From contig NC_056726.1 in NCBI RefSeq assembly GCF_019279795.1, positions 1,018,547,781-1,018,611,780 of the forward strand: a DNA stretch of 64,000 nt, read 5' to 3'. The notes beneath the pieces were generated by a model. That model was given only the letters and a program-made list of their open reading frames with translations. It did no database searches and was not told the origin of the DNA. The DNA is from Protopterus annectens (taxonomy: Eukaryota; Chordata; Ceratodontiformes; Protopteridae). The position numbers and the translations under genes are program-made. This document shows, piece by piece, positions 1-11,816 of the stretch; within the stretch, counting starts at the first letter, position 1; each line of letters opens with the position of its first letter.

Positions 1-264
1 AATGGCATTCTCATTGTCAGGAATGAATGAGCATCAATTTGTTTTTATGCGTGCACATGTACCACCCTTAGAAATAAGGATAAAATCAAGTGCCATTCTG
101 TTCTGCAGAGCACTGTACATGGCATGGCATTTCATTTCAACTATAATCTGATTTATTGTTTCAAATGTGACATTGCTTAATACCTCTAATAGTATAGATA
201 GCTTCCTCAACTCCCATATTGATTTTACTCCTTCATAAGCAGGTAGAATTCCTTCTGCTGACAT
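1..264 (-). pseudogene. endogenous retrovirus env transmembrane subunit remnant
   Basis: A 76-codon open stretch (34-264, reading leftward) resembles the ectodomain of a gammaretrovirus-type Env transmembrane subunit. It has a leucine/isoleucine-rich heptad region, then LQNRMALDF and the cysteine-flanked KGGTCA, which correspond to the conserved region before the CX6CC disulfide loop. The frame closes just after that cysteine and the fusion peptide and membrane anchor are not visible, so this is a decayed fragment. It lies downstream, on the same strand, of the pol remnants at 2.1-4.9 kb, which is where env belongs. A plus-strand LINE (268-2,091) separates the two. The rest of env and the 3' LTR would lie off the left edge. 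Recognised from memory of the family pattern only. Confidence 0.6.
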
Positions 265-267
265 TTT

Positions 268-2091
268 CCTCTGTCTGGAAAGAATTCTATAGTCTGCCTA
301 TACACAAAGGAGGTAACTCCATAGAAATCCCCAATTTCAGACCCATGGCCATCCTGTCACCTCTCTCAAAAATCTTAGAGAAGTGCGTGCATAACCAAGT
401 CATGGAACACTTACTTCAAGAAAATCTGTTCACCCCTACAAAACATGGCTTTCATCCAAAACATAGCACCACCACAGCCCTGCTATCCTTTATCAACACT
501 ATTTCTCAGGCCAGAGATAATAATAAACTAGTGTCATGCTTATTTCTAGATCTATCCAAAGCATTTGGCACAGTCTCTCACACCTTTCTTCTGGACAAAC
601 TCACTAATTTAAACTTCTCTACTTCTACCATTGCCTGGTTTACTAGTTACCTCACAGACCAACTACAATAGGTCAAATGGTTCTCTGCTCTCTCCCCTCC
701 CTATCAAAATGGGTGTCCGTCAAGGATCTATTCTTGGTCCGCTACTCTTCAATATCTTTATTAATCTACTCTATACTAACTGCCCCCAGTCATCCCTCAT
801 CCAGTATGCATATGACTCTATAGTCATTACCATTGCAGACACCCTCTCTGTGTTAAATTCTATTACTCAGAATTTCTTCAACTCTGTTGAAACCTGGCTC
901 ACTGACAACCAGCTAATTCTGAATCCTAAAAAAAACTCTTACTTTTCCTTCCCAAAAACCTAAACCACCTTAAATCCACTTTTACTATCCTTTCTCTAAA
1001 TAAAACACCTATCACAGCTGAACCCAATACAAAACTTCTAGAGGCCATGATAGATGACCAATTGAAATTTGAGTTGCATGTTAACAATTGTATTAAAATG
1101 ACCCATCAAAAAATTGGCCTCTTATACCGAAATACAAAGTTCATATCAAATAAAGCTAAAGTCTCTCTCTCTCTGTCATTCCTATCTCTTACCAAGCCTA
1201 TTGTACAGCTCTCAGATCCTCACCAACCTCCAAACCTCTCTTCTAAATTAGAAACTACCTATAACAAAGTGGCCAGATTTGCTACAAATCAAAACTATAG
1301 CTCTCATCACTGTCTCAGTAAAACAAATAAACTGGCTAGAATTACCATACCAGCTTCTCTCTTGGCTTCAGATTATCCCCTCTTCCTTGTACCAACCATC
1401 TTTCTGACCTAATTTGTCTTCTATAATCTCACACTATACTCCCTCTAGGAGTCTCCAAAGCTCAGATCAAGACTTACTACAAATTTATAAACCCAAGAGC
1501 AAGACTGAAAAAAAACCTCTACAGCTACTTCCCTACCATTGCTCGGAACAAACTCCCATTGTAACTTAGATCACTTAAACAGCATAAAGAATTTAAATCA
1601 GCCACCAAAGACTACCTAAAAAGTACCTGGTCATGTTACTGTACTCACCTTCCATAAACTGTTTTCCTATCCTACATAACTTACAGTCTGTCCCTCCTTG
1701 TTTTTATTTCTGTTTTATATCAGTTTTCTTAGCCAGTTTATCTAGATAATTACCTGTCACTCAATCTTAACAAAAATATTTCTTTAAATATACTGCCTGG
1801 ATTATCTTCACAAACTGGAACTAGCTTGTTGTACTAAGAAACTTAGCATACTGTTTCAGCATATATCTCAAGTTAAGTGTCAACTTAAACTCGATAAATA
1901 ATTTGTTATGCTTCTACTGTTCAGACTTGAACAATGTTTTTTGTTTATAATACCTGCTTATCATTCTTATTGTAAACTGTGGAGCTTTTCTCCTTGGGCC
2001 TCCACTGAAAAAGGGCTATTAGCTCAGTCAGACAAACCCGGTCAGCAAATGTTAAATAAATAAAATAAAAATAATACTGTCTATGTCTGCT
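268..2091 (+). mobile_element. L2/CR1-group LINE, 5'-truncated, reverse transcriptase part and 3' tail
   Basis: Plus-strand fragments encode a jockey-superfamily reverse transcriptase: LPIHKGGN, NFRPMAILSPLSKILEK and LFLDLSKAFGTVSH near 290-580, then MGVRQGSILGPLLFNIF at about 710-765. The active-site box reads QYAYDS instead of the usual QYADDS, and there are several frame changes, so it is dead. The C-terminal part follows to about 1,660. The 3' UTR ends in a tail (1,975-2,091) that reads CTTGGGCCTCCACTGAAAAA, then GTCAGCAAATGTTAAATAAA and an A-rich end. The same tail recurs at 21.3, 29.5, 47.0 (in a SINE) and 52.4 kb. The copy interrupts a retrovirus between integrase and env. I place it in the L2/CR1 group by RT motifs; the exact clade is uncertain. 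Confidence 0.85.
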
Positions 2092-2099
2092 AAATAATA

Positions 2100-2880
2100 G
2101 TAGAGGCAATGCCTCTTGTCATTTGAGACCAGTTTCTTCACACAGTTTAGTGAGTCGAGTTTCTCACAGTCTGATTCATTCGGTCAGTAATTCCTGGAGC
2201 TTGGGGCCTTTTGTAGACAATGATATTGCATGTTCACTTTTAAAACTTTATATGCTTGTTGTACAATCTGACTGGTAAAATGTTTTCCCCTGTCAGACTG
2301 AATGCAAGAAGGAACACGAAATCTGGATATAATTTCTTATGAAAGTCTTTTGGTGACCGTAGCATCATTTGTAGCACAATTATAACCTTCAATTCATCCT
2401 GAAATCACATCTATAATTACCAGAACATATTTATATTTTTGACACTGTGGAAGTTCAATGAAATCACACTGAACATACATAAATTGTCTACACAGGCTTT
2501 TTGGAAGACTATGTAGTGACAGGAACACTTTTTGATATACTGCTTTCTAAATATTTCACACGTATTTACAAAATACTAAATGACTTTGGAATTTTAACAG
2601 CATACAAATCAATCAATCAAAATGTGTCTTATTAATGTATTTCTCCAAGTGAGAGGGCAAATGATGAGTCCAAACCAAATGAGTTAGAAAGGAACATGGG
2701 GCTACTGGTCCTTCATCCAGGTGTTCTCTGCCATGAGTCTAGAGAGCAGCTGCAGCCATCACAGATTCACCTTACCTTTATGGAATCACCATCTTAATTT
2801 TGAAAATACAATTCCTGTAAAGAAACATGTATGTTAGTTTCATAATAACTGCTACAAGAATAAAGCCTGAACAGGATAAG
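2100..2880 (-). pseudogene. endogenous retrovirus integrase remnant
   Basis: Reading leftward with frame shifts, the translation shows QCDFIELPQ near 2,470 (the first catalytic Asp region of retroviral integrases), then IIDVISG, and QSDRGKHFTSQIVQQ near 2,250-2,300 (the second catalytic Asp region, usually SDNGPAF). Integrase cuts and joins the proviral DNA to the host genome. Several stops and frame changes show it is inactive. It directly follows the RNase H remnant in pol order and stops where the LINE at 268-2,091 is inserted. Assignment to a gamma- or epsilonretrovirus-like lineage is an inference from motif spelling. Confidence 0.65.
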
Positions 2881-2942
2881 ACAATGCAGCTTGTCTAGCC
2901 ATCATATCTGCAAACCTATTGCATTTTGAAATATAAGAATCA

Positions 2943-3880
2943 TCAGTCTTGTGTGACACACTTAACCGCAGCTATTTCTTTGGGTAATAAAAGTGCATTC
3001 AGTAGCTTGTGAACAAAACCAGAGTTCTTAATAACTGTTCCTGCTGATGTAAGGTACCCTGTTTCTTTCCACAATGTCCCAAAATCATGAACTACCACAT
3101 AAGCACAGTGTGAATCTACAAAAATTGCCATTGTTTTGTCATTTGCTAATCTGCATTCTTCAATAATTGCTACATTAGCTACTTGAAGAGACACGTTTCT
3201 TTTTAATTTTGTCAGCAGTATTTTCCTCTGTATGCACACGAAAAATGCTGCTATAAAGTGCCATCTTCCCATTGCACACAGGATCCATTGACAAATAGTA
3301 GTAACTCAGAAGTTGGCAATGAGGCATCTTTTAAATCTAACCTAGGATGAAGCACATGGTTAACTACAAAAACACAATCCTGTGGTTATCCTTCATTGCC
3401 TGTAGGAGTTAAAGACATGGGGTTAATGAGTAAAAATAATTTGTATTTAGACAGTCATGCAACAGATAAATATTGTGCTTTCATTTTTCTGTAACAATGC
3501 CCCTACAAAATGTGGAACTGCCGTAAAAGTCCTGTGCCCAGCTACCATTTCTACTGTATGTGCCATTACAGACACTAACCTAAGTCAATAGAGGAGGGCT
3601 GCTGCTACAGGAACAAGATTTGTGTTAAAATAAGAAACAGATTTAAAACCATCATTTCTGCACTGTGCCAATAATCCTAACACTACTTTATTTCTTTCAC
3701 AACACAATATTAAAAAGTATCTTTGAATAATCAGACAACCCAAAAGTAGGAGGGTTGGAAAGTAATTTTTTTAGTTGGTCAAGAGCTGGTTCATGATGTT
3801 ATTGCCAGAGCAAGGGTTCTGGAATTATTTCTTTAGTATTTCTAACAATGGTGTAATACTTATGCATATTTAGAAATGTA
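2943..3880 (-). pseudogene. endogenous retrovirus RNase H and connection-domain remnant
   Basis: A 109-codon open stretch (2,943-3,272) contains KTMAIFVDSHCAYVVVHDF, then GTLWKETGYLTSAGTVIKN and LLPKEIAAVKC. This is the pattern of a gammaretroviral RNase H: the DS(R/H)YA catalytic Asp box, then GxxWKxRGxLTSxGxxIKN. It removes RNA from the RNA-DNA hybrid in reverse transcription. Between 3,480 and 3,640 out-of-frame remnants (AAALL, TVEMVAGHRTF, AVPHFVGALL) match the connection domain. The gene is broken by stops and frameshifts but the order RT, connection, RNase H, integrase is kept. Confidence 0.75.
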
Positions 3881-3884
3881 TTGT

Positions 3885-4853
3885 TTACAGCAACCTGTCA
3901 GTCCCATAAAAGCCCAGAGGTGTATTAGCATTGTAATTACTGGTGCAGCTCAAATAGCAGTAATGTGTGGCTAAAATTTGCAGAGAGCTTTCTGAAATGA
4001 GATGTCCTGAATATTGCACTTGTGATTTCCACAACTGTAAGTTTGCTTTATTAACCTTTAATCCCAATTCTGATAATGTATTTAACAGAAAAATTGTACC
4101 TTGCCTACAGCTAAAGCAAATCATCTACATTCTGTATTAAAAAAGATGCAAATGGAAACTGAATTTTATCTATTTTTTCCCTTTGTCTAGAGACAAGAGT
4201 TGGTGATTTTACATTTTCTTGGGGTAATCTTTTCCATGTATATTGTTGTCCTTTGTATGTAAAAGCAAATAAATATTGCCTATCTGAGTAGATAGGTAGA
4301 TAGGTATACAGAAGAAAACAGAGAAAACATCTGTCCCTGAAAAGGTGGTAGCTACTGGCAGAGTAGAACTCAGCATTATAGCTGGGGTTAGGCACTACAA
4401 GAAAAGTCAGCACTGCAATGTTATTAACTGTTCTTAAATCTTGTATAGACCTTTACATGTTTTTGTCTGTTTTTTAACTGATAAAATAGGTGTATTACTT
4501 GGGATAATTATTCCTTGCTGAAGTAATACAGAAATGACGGGTTTGTTTCCTTTCTCTCCCTTAGTTGATAAGGGTTAATAAAATACCATAGATGAATACT
4601 GATAACATTTTAGAACAACTGTAACTGGTTCTGCATCCTTTATGAGTCCTACCTTGCTGTTATAGGTAGTCCACAGCTGCAGAGGTACAGTTTTGACTCC
4701 CTCCAAATCAGTCATCGTGGAGGTGTGTTTTGATTTCAGTACTGAAAAGAGTGCATCTTTATCTGCACAGATAGATGAATACAGACCTAAAGGGGAAGAG
4801 TCTTCTGGAATATCAAGGAAATCTCCATCTGGAAAGCAGAATAGTATCATCAT
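3885..4853 (-). pseudogene. endogenous retrovirus reverse transcriptase remnant
   Basis: Minus-strand fragments give the gammaretrovirus-type RT in order. VPLQLWTTYNSKVGLIKDAE (4,620-4,690) is the N-terminal region. FTYKGQQYTWKRLPQ (4,200-4,270) is the region before the active site. QNVDDLL (about 4,114-4,135) is the catalytic box, with Asn in place of the usual Tyr of YVDD. LSELGLKVNKANLQLW and VQYSGHLIS (about 4,000-4,075) follow it. The Tyr change, one stop and frameshifts make it non-functional. It sits between the protease and RNase H remnants on the same strand, in normal pol order. Confidence 0.75.
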
Positions 4854-4973
4854 AATTTACACAATAAATCTTTACCTAAAAGTTTTAAACGGGCAGTGTT
4901 TCCTACAATAAATGCATGTAAATCTTTTAACAGGCCTCCCCTGAATAAGAATAAGTTTTGTCTTTGGATAATC

Positions 4974-5204
4974 TTAGGAACCCCAAAGACTCCCATGCCC
5001 CCAAACTGTCTTTGTGGAAAGTGGGAGAGGTTCAGCATTTGATGAGGTGACCATCGAATGAGTCGCTCCTGTAAAAGCAAGAAACAGAGCAGCAGAATCA
5101 CATACTGTAATATTAACAAAATGTAACTTTCTTGGACTGCTGGTACCAAAGGAAATAGCTGTGTCTCCTGTTGTCAGACTGGTGGCTGCCAAGCAGTAGT
5201 CCAA
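4974..5204 (-). pseudogene. endogenous retrovirus aspartic protease remnant
   Basis: A 76-codon stretch upstream of the RT remnant contains LAFTGATHSMVTS, which matches the retropepsin active-site region (usually LVDTGATHSVL). The catalytic Asp is replaced by Phe, so it could not act as a protease. Position between a gag-like region and RT agrees with gag-pro-pol order. Short and degenerate; called from the TGATHS motif and context. Confidence 0.55.
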
Positions 5205-5219
5205 GTGGGAAGGTCATCT

Positions 5220-6004
5220 CTATCCACGTGTTATGGTGCTTGGAGAATCAACAGAATGGTGGGCTGAAAGGCAATATCTGTTGCTGGGAAAAAGGACATT
5301 CACTGTGCCAATGTCTGCTATGACCATAATTAAAATGGGCCAATAAGTGAACAATAGTACTGAGTCTGTGGAGAAACAGAAGGTAAACATTTGGTGATAT
5401 TGCCCCGAGACTTGTTGTGGAAAGAATCTATATCTACCTCTGCCTCTGCCTCTGTGATACATCCAAAAAACTTTGCTTATGAGGTGGGTTCCACATATAT
5501 TCTTCTCTGTCAATGATTATCAGAAGCTGTGTGACTAACGTTTTAAACTTTTTTAAAGTACTAGTCTTAGAAGGGGTGCTTATATTACCGAACCATTTTA
5601 ACTTGCCTGCATATGTTTCTGCAGATGCTGTTTCTGATATCTTTATCTGCTGTTCTTATTAACATTTGATCAGAATGTGAAACAGTTTGTTGCTGTTGCC
5701 AAAATCTAGTGTTAATGAGCTGAAGTGCTGGAAGTAACTTAAGAAGTGTCAGGGGAAATAACAGAGGGGCAGTCAAATTATTCTCTGTTCTCCCAAAGAG
5801 GGCTGTTTTATAAGAAGCAGCATGGCTGTAAGGGGGAGGGGGAGCCAAAGGAATAAAGGCAAGTAATCAGTAAAAGAATCAGTATGATTTATTTTCAATT
5901 GTTCTAGCTGTTCTAAAGGATGCACATTTCTGAAATGTGTTTAAAGTTCCATTAGCCACCTGCAGCAGTGTTTTTAATATAGCTGAGTTGTATTTTAAAC
6001 TTCT
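5220..6004 (-). pseudogene. probable gag 3' part of the same endogenous retrovirus
   Basis: Two short open stretches (5,220-5,513 and 5,585-5,848) lie directly upstream of the protease remnant, where the end of gag belongs. One has a basic RGRGRGRYR run typical of a nucleocapsid; the other begins with a proline-rich MAPPPPYSH. I see no intact CCHC zinc knuckle. The region ends at the CR1 insertion site at 6,005-6,012. The call rests mainly on position. Confidence 0.35.
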
Positions 6005-6029
6005 AACTACATAGGTTCATAGGTTCATA

Positions 6030-8935
6030 CTAGGCTATCTGCCCTAGGGCATTTATAAGCCTAGCCAGAGTGTGTTTGGCTTTCGCCACCCATTTTAAAT
6101 TAATTTTGCTATGCCCTTTTTCGAGGTTAGTATACTGTGCCTCTGTCTCACAGTGACACAGAAGTGATACCCGGGTAAACCTATGATCCCCCATCCACTC
6201 ATCAAGATTCCTCTTGAAGAGAGTCAATGAGGGACTCTGCCTAACCTGGACTGGGATTTTATTCCAGAGTGAAGGGAGCCTCTGGGTTATGAATCTGTCC
6301 CTCCAGCATGTCTTATTTATTTCAGTGCTGAGGTTCAAGTCTCTCGGCGTGGCTCGATGGGATTTGGATTTTCTGAGGTGCAGCATGTCCATTAATTCCG
6401 GGTTGGACATGGCTTTATACGTCAGGCACAGATTGCCTCTGAGCAGGCGGTATGCCACTGAGTAGAGCTGGAGTTTCTTTAACCGGGCAGCATATGGCAT
6501 CTGTTTGAGCCCTTTGATCCTCTTGGTGAGGTACTTTTGGGGTCTTTCCAGTTGCTGCAGGTGTCTGGTAAGGTACATCCCAAAAGGGGCATTGTACTCA
6601 ATTATGGGCCTGATGAGGGATGAGTAAAGAGGCACGATGACCTCCCCTGATCTAAATGTGAATCCCTTCATGATTAGGTGGGCTATATAAAATGTTTTTC
6701 TAACCACTTTGGCCACGTGGTTGTCAAATGAGAGATTGCTATCAACTTGGGTCCCCAGGTCCCTAATTACTTCTTCTGTACTTAATGGATTACCACCTAT
6801 GTGGTAATTTGTGGGCACTTTGTTTTTGCCAAAGGGGATGACTATACACATTTTGGCATTTAGCTTGAGGCCATGGCTCTGGCACCAGTTATCTGTTTCT
6901 ATGAGGCCCTTTTGTAGGATGCTTGTGTCGGCTGGAGAGTCGATTATAGCGCCCAGTTTGCAGTCATCTGCGAACTTGGTCGGCCACAGTCCTTCCGTGT
7001 TGGCCTGTACCTCGGAGAAATATATACCGAACAGGAGAGGTCCCAGGACTGAGCCTTGTGGGATGCCACTTGTAACTGGTTTGGAGTCTGACATGGCTCC
7101 AGCAATTCTAACCATGTGGGTTCTGTCCTTGAGTCAGTTTGCAACCCATCTAGTGACATAGGGGTTTATATTTAAGCTGTTGAGCTTATCTATAATGCCC
7201 AAGTGGGGTATTGTATTGAAGGCTTTTGCGAGGTCCAGGTAGGCTGTGTGGACCACCTTCCCCTCATCAATGGCCTTGGTGACTGTTTCAAAGAAATCAA
7301 CCAGGTTTAAGAGGCAGGATCTGCCCTTAACAAAGCCGAACTGGGTAGGATCCAGTGTCTGTAGGTCCCCAATATCTTTTTTTATGAGGTCCATGATTAT
7401 CCTTTCCATAGCTTTGCAGACCAAGCTAGTCAGGCTTATGGGGCGATAGTTTCCAGGATCCGTTGAGGCACCACCTTTGTGGAGAGGGACCACTATTGCT
7501 GTACGCCACTCTTTGGGTACATATCCTGTGGTAAGGCTGAGATTGAACAGTAGTTTTATGTTTGGGTTTAGCTCTTCTTGGAGTTCATGTAGGATGCAGC
7601 CTGGGACACTGTCTGGTCCCATTGATGCTGTGTTTTTTGCTTTGGAGAGGGCGGCTGTTACCTGAACATCTGAGATGTCAGGGGGGCAGCACTCTGCTGG
7701 GATAGATATTTGCCCTTTTGGTGGGGAGTGGGGGGGGGGGAGAAGTTTGCGCTGAACCTGTCAGCTAGGATGTTGGCAATGTCTGTGGGTTCGGTGTATT
7801 TTTTGTCATTTTGGACTAATTCTGAGCATATCTGGGAATTCCCATCCAGGTTCCTAACATAACTAAAGAAAGCGTTGTGATTATCCTTAGTGTCCTGTGC
7901 AATTTTGCTCTCGAAGCTGGCCTTAGATGATTTTATGAGTGCCCGTAGTTTTTTGCTAACACTGATCAGAGATGCCTTCCCTTTTTGGGATTTTGCTCTA
8001 TCATGTAGTAGCTTCCTCCTTCTATTGTATAGTTTGTTTATGGCTGGGGTCCACCAGACAGGACGTCTGCCTTTGGAGGATTTGGTCTTGGTTTTATTTG
8101 GGATTGTATGATCCATGCATTCCTGAAGGTGTTCATACAATGCGTTTATAAAGGATTCTGTGGTTTGGGCCATATTTTCCACAGGCCCGGGGGCTTTGAA
8201 GGATTCCACCTTGGTTTTGAGGAGTGTGAAATTTGCTTTAGAGAAGTTTTTCACTGTAGTTTTCTGGGCAGGGGTGGGGTTGGGATGTGAATATCCAGTG
8301 AGATTAGTTTATGGTCTGATCTTACCAGTGAGGGATACACTTCTGGTCTGGAGCATAGAGTCCCCATGTTGGTGATGATCAGGTCCAGTATGTTTTCCCC
8401 TCTTGTGGGAGTGGTAACAAGTTGTTCCATAGCATTTGAGTTTATAAATTCTAGGAACCTTTGAGCTAGGGTGTTGGAGCTAGTCTATGTTTGGGTAGTT
8501 GAAGTCACCCAATATAATGGTGTTTGGAGAGACCTTCGTATTTTCCAGTGTTCTCAGGAAGGCCGAGTGGGGTTCCTGGGTTTGGGAGGGTGGTCTGTAC
8601 CAGGCTATAAACTGGAAGGCAGTTTTACCCACTGTTAGTTGCACATGGAAAATCTCTGATGCTTCGTGCTGTGCCACCAACCTGGAGGTGTGGGTATCTT
8701 TGAAGAATATTGATACTCCCCCTCCTTTTCTGGTTCAGTCCAAGTTTTGGGGCCGAAACGCATGGTATGAGGTATAACCTGGTAGTGCTGGGGTGCTCTC
8801 GGGAGCCTTGAACCAGGTTTCTGTTACTGCACAGATATCAATGTTCTCCATGCTAAGGAGAGTTTCGAGTGCATGCATCTTGAGGTTTAGACTTCTGGCA
8901 TTGAGTAGCATTACTCTTAGTTTCTTATCCCTTGT
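6030..8935 (-). pseudogene. CR1 ORF2: AP-type endonuclease and reverse transcriptase
   Basis: ORF2 makes the enzyme that nicks target DNA and copies the element's RNA into it. The endonuclease half shows LLNARSLN, ICAVTETWF, KGGGVSIFF, FIAWYRPPSQ, ILGDFNYPNID and LVRSDHKLISLDIHI (8,920-8,290). A linker with RRPVWWTPAINKLYNRRRKL follows at about 8,030. The RT half (7,622-6,030) shows VVPLHKGG, NYRPISLTSLVCKAMER, YLDLAKAFNTIPH, SGIPQGSVLGPLLFGIYF and the catalytic KFADDCKLG. Visible breaks are a TGA at 8,735-8,737, frame changes near 8,480, 8,260 and 7,640, and a TGA at about 7,131 where the sister copy has TGG. All RT catalytic residues are still present. Confidence 0.9.
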
Positions 8936-8940
8936 GATAC

Positions 8941-9911
8941 CTATGGAGGTGGGTTTGTCTTTTGAGCCTTGCCTAAAAAAGGCACTATGGGGGTAGCAAG
9001 AGCTTTTGCCAATATCTGAAAGCCCAGGGATGACAGGTGCAAGCCGTCCCTAGCGAAGCATTGTGGCCTGTCGAGCATGTCATCCCAGGCTGACAGGCAT
9101 TGGATCCCCTTTGAATGACACCAATACTTAAGCCAATTGTTGAAATTGATCATCTTGTCTTCATATTGTGGCATCATTCTTGGTGAGGGTAAGATGCTAC
9201 TCAAGGTCAGGGTCATACTGGCCTGGGCCACATGCTCAGAGAGCTCCTCTATGTCTCTTTTCATGTAGTCCAGGGAGGTACGTCTCAGGTCATTCACACC
9301 AGCATGGACAATGACTGAATCATATTTGTACTTGCCTTGGAGTGACCTGAGTGCTTGTGTTATGTGGCGGATCCTAGCGCCCGACAGGCAGCTCACCGTG
9401 ACCTTCTGTCCAGCTTGATGAGCGGGACGTCAGTGTGCCTGATGATAGAGTCACCTATTACAAGTGTATCAGGTGTGTTGTTTAGCCTTAAGGGCTGTGA
9501 CTGTTCGGCACACTGGCTTTGTGAGCTATGTGTTGCATGTGTTTTGTTTTGGGGTAGCGGTTGCTTGGGTGTCTACTTTGGAGGTCTCTGCTGCTTAGGC
9601 AGATTTTTATTTAGAGCCTCCGAGTATGTTTTTGTGTGTTTATGTGTTTGGTTTGCTGTCATGGTAGGTCTATGTGAGACTGGAATTGTAGTGAGTGTGG
9701 TTTTCTTCTCCTCCTGACAGGTTTCGCCAGTACTGAGTTGAGAGAGCTTAGCCTCCAGTTTGGCTATATGGTTGCATCTCTCACATGTGTTGGAATTTGT
9801 TGGGAGGAGGAGAGGGTTGTCTGTGTACATGAGACAGTTGTAACATTGCCTCAAGATTCCCAGATTCACCAGCTGGACCGGAGAGGAGATTGACAACTGT
9901 CCTTTGGACAT
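8941..9911 (-). pseudogene. CR1 ORF1 with zinc-finger-like and SGNH esterase domains
   Basis: Starting at the ATG at 9,911, the N-terminal part has paired cysteines (CYNC, then CERCNH) like the PHD/zinc-finger region described for CR1 ORF1. The C-terminal part is an SGNH/GDSL-type esterase. Block I is VIGDSIIRH with the nucleophilic Ser (about 9,440-9,465), block III is VIVHAGVND (about 9,300) and block V is DGLHLSSLG with the Asp-His pair (about 9,020). An esterase in CR1 ORF1 is established in the literature on CR1-like elements; its role in transposition is not settled. A frame change near 9,400, between blocks I and III, separates the two halves. It ends with TAG at 8,941-8,943, next to ORF2. 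Confidence 0.8.
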
Positions 9912-10240
9912 GCTAGAATAGTGTTGGGAATTCCTTTATAATTGAAAAAAAAAGGGCCAATGGGAAACAAGGTACTCAAGGGGAGTTTGTGAGGGTGTAG
10001 TGCTTTTAATTTTTTAGTGCTGACTTATATAATTGCTTTAGTGAGCAAGTGCCTGGTAACTTAAATGCAATGTGTTACAGGTAACTTAAATGCAAAAATG
10101 ACAAACAGTAACTTTCTTTCAAGTGAAACAAGGAAATAAGTACAGTAAGCAATGCAGATGTCACTAGGGATCCACAGAAGCGCTGAAAAGCCGCGTTTTA
10201 GGTGGAATTAGCATTTCAGGGAAATAACAAGCAAACAAGC

Positions 10241-11147
10241 ATACAAACAAAGCTAGATTCAGCAGGCCTGGATCTAGTCTATGCTACAGCAAACTAGGTG
10301 TACCAATTTAGTAAGAAACAGTTCAAATATGCAGGCACTATAAGCCTTTAACCAGAAATTCCCAGCTCAGAAGGGCAGAGTCCAGCCTCTCCTCCCACAA
10401 GAATGCAGACCACGAACCTTCTTAATGTAAAATAACTGGCCTGAAGCCCAAGTGCTTAAACCAGAACTAATACACTTTTAGAATAACCAACACTGAGCCC
10501 TCAATCAGCAGTTCCCAACTTAGAAGGATGTAAGCTACCTGTCTTGCCACCACAGTGCAGGCCACAAGCCTTCCTAATGTAAAACAACTGGTCTGAGCCC
10601 AAGTGCTTAATCCAAAAGACTTTGAATGATAGCTACACTTTAATCAAGTTACTACCAAGCAGTAATAAATACAATTGAATACTTTAAAGAATGCCTGGAT
10701 TAGTGCTCAAGTTATACAAACAAAATTAGATTCAGCAGGCCTGGATCTAGTCTATGCTACAGCAAACAAGGTTTACCAATTTAGTAAGAAGCAGTACAAA
10801 TATGCAGGCACTATAAACCTTTAACCAGAAATTCCCAGCTCAGAATGGCGGAGTCCAGCCTCTCCTCCCGCAAGAGTGCAGACCACGAACCCTCTTAATG
10901 TAAAATAACTGGCCTAAAGCCCAAGTGCTTAAACCAGAATTAATACACTTTTAGAATAACAAACACTGTGCCCTCAATCAGCAGTTCCCAACTTAGAAGG
11001 ATGTAAGCTACCTGTCCTGCCACTACAGTGCAGAGCACAAACCTTCTTAATGTAAAACAACTGGTCTGAAGCCCAAGTGCTTAAACTAAAAGGCTTAGAG
11101 AGAGTTACACCAAGCAGTAATAAATACAATTGAGTACTTTTAAGATG
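10241..11147. repeat. tandem repeat, two 473-bp units each holding two 153-bp sub-repeats
   Basis: ATTCAGCAGGCCTGGATCTA occurs near 10,257 and again near 10,730. The following about 470 bp are nearly identical, giving two units (10,241-10,713 and 10,714-11,147). Inside each unit a related block starts at AACCAGAAATTCCC (10,350) and again at AATCAGCAGTTCCC (10,503). Both carry TTCCCA(G/A)CT, TAATGTAAAA(T/C)AACTGG and CCCAAGTGCTTAA. The array lies upstream of CR1 ORF1 and is probably its 5' UTR. Confidence 0.85.
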
Positions 11148-11334
11148 ACTCAAAAGCAAAATAAAGTAGGGAGAAACACAAATACAGTAAAAGCAGATAC
11201 ATTTTTTTTTTTGAGTGAGCAAATGAGATGGGCCCAGGAGGAGTATCCAAGTGCAAATTTACAAGAAGGGCGGGCAGTTTCAAAGCCACCAGGATTAACA
11301 CCAAAACAAAAACAGGGAGTGTGGGTGGGGACCT

Positions 11335-11816
11335 ACTGAAAAAACAGTCAACTTCTAGCTAGATAATGCTCAATGCAACACAGACAAATTACTTTAAAAA
11401 GTGCAGATAAAAGTTACTTAGCTACACTTATGCGTTCAATTGATATCATGCAGGTCTTAACCGGCCAAAGCTCACAGTTTAAACAGAAGATAATTCACTG
11501 TACTACTTGTATAAGACAGAAACTGAATAACAACGAAGGAAACTACTACCCCCACCTATCACTGGCTATGCAGGTTTTTAACAAGCCTTAAATGAAAATA
11601 CCACATGCACTACTGAAAAACAGTCAACTTCTAGCTAGATATTGCACAATGCAGCACAAACAAATTACTTTAAAAAGTGCAGATAAAAGTTACTTAGCTA
11701 CACTTATGCATTCAATTGATATCATGCAGGTCTTAACTAGCCAAAGCTCACAGTTTAAACAAAAGATAATTCACTGTACCACTTGCATAAGACAGAAACT
11801 GAATAACAATGAAGGA
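11335..11816. repeat. tandem repeat, 277-bp unit in about 1.7 copies
   Basis: CAGTCAACTTCTAGCTAGAT starts at 11,346 and recurs near 11,621. The 200 bp that follow each copy are almost identical, including TGATATCATGCAGGTCTTAA and GACAGAAACTGAATAACAA. The second copy stops at GGAAACTACAT, where the sequence changes to unrelated DNA. It is the outermost part of the presumed CR1 5' region. Confidence 0.85.

Larger units (their letters stand above)
6013..11816 (-). mobile_element. near full-length CR1 LINE with tandem-repeat 5' region
   Basis: In the minus direction the element has, in order: tandem monomers (11,816-10,241), a short leader, ORF1 with esterase domain (9,911-8,941), ORF2 with endonuclease and RT (about 8,935-6,030), and a 3' end of 8-bp AACCTATG repeats at 6,013-6,030. 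The ending resembles the 8-bp repeat end of known CR1s. AACTACAT occurs directly at the 3' border (6,005-6,012) and again at the far end of the monomers (11,817-11,824). This suggests one 5.8-kb insertion with a target-site duplication, or microhomology, since AACTAC is also part of the monomer. It splits retroviral gag. The copy at 49.6-51.5 kb is very similar. Stops and frameshifts are few, so it is young but dead. Confidence 0.8.

Noticed and set aside
6214..7161. Plus-strand frames over the CR1 (and the equivalents at 49,691-51,319)
   Set aside because: They are shadows of the minus-strand RT; the plus frames have no motifs.
10241..11816. Regular direct repeats that might suggest a CRISPR array or satellite
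   Set aside because: Units are 473 and 277 bp without short spacers, and the DNA is vertebrate. They fit a LINE 5' region better.
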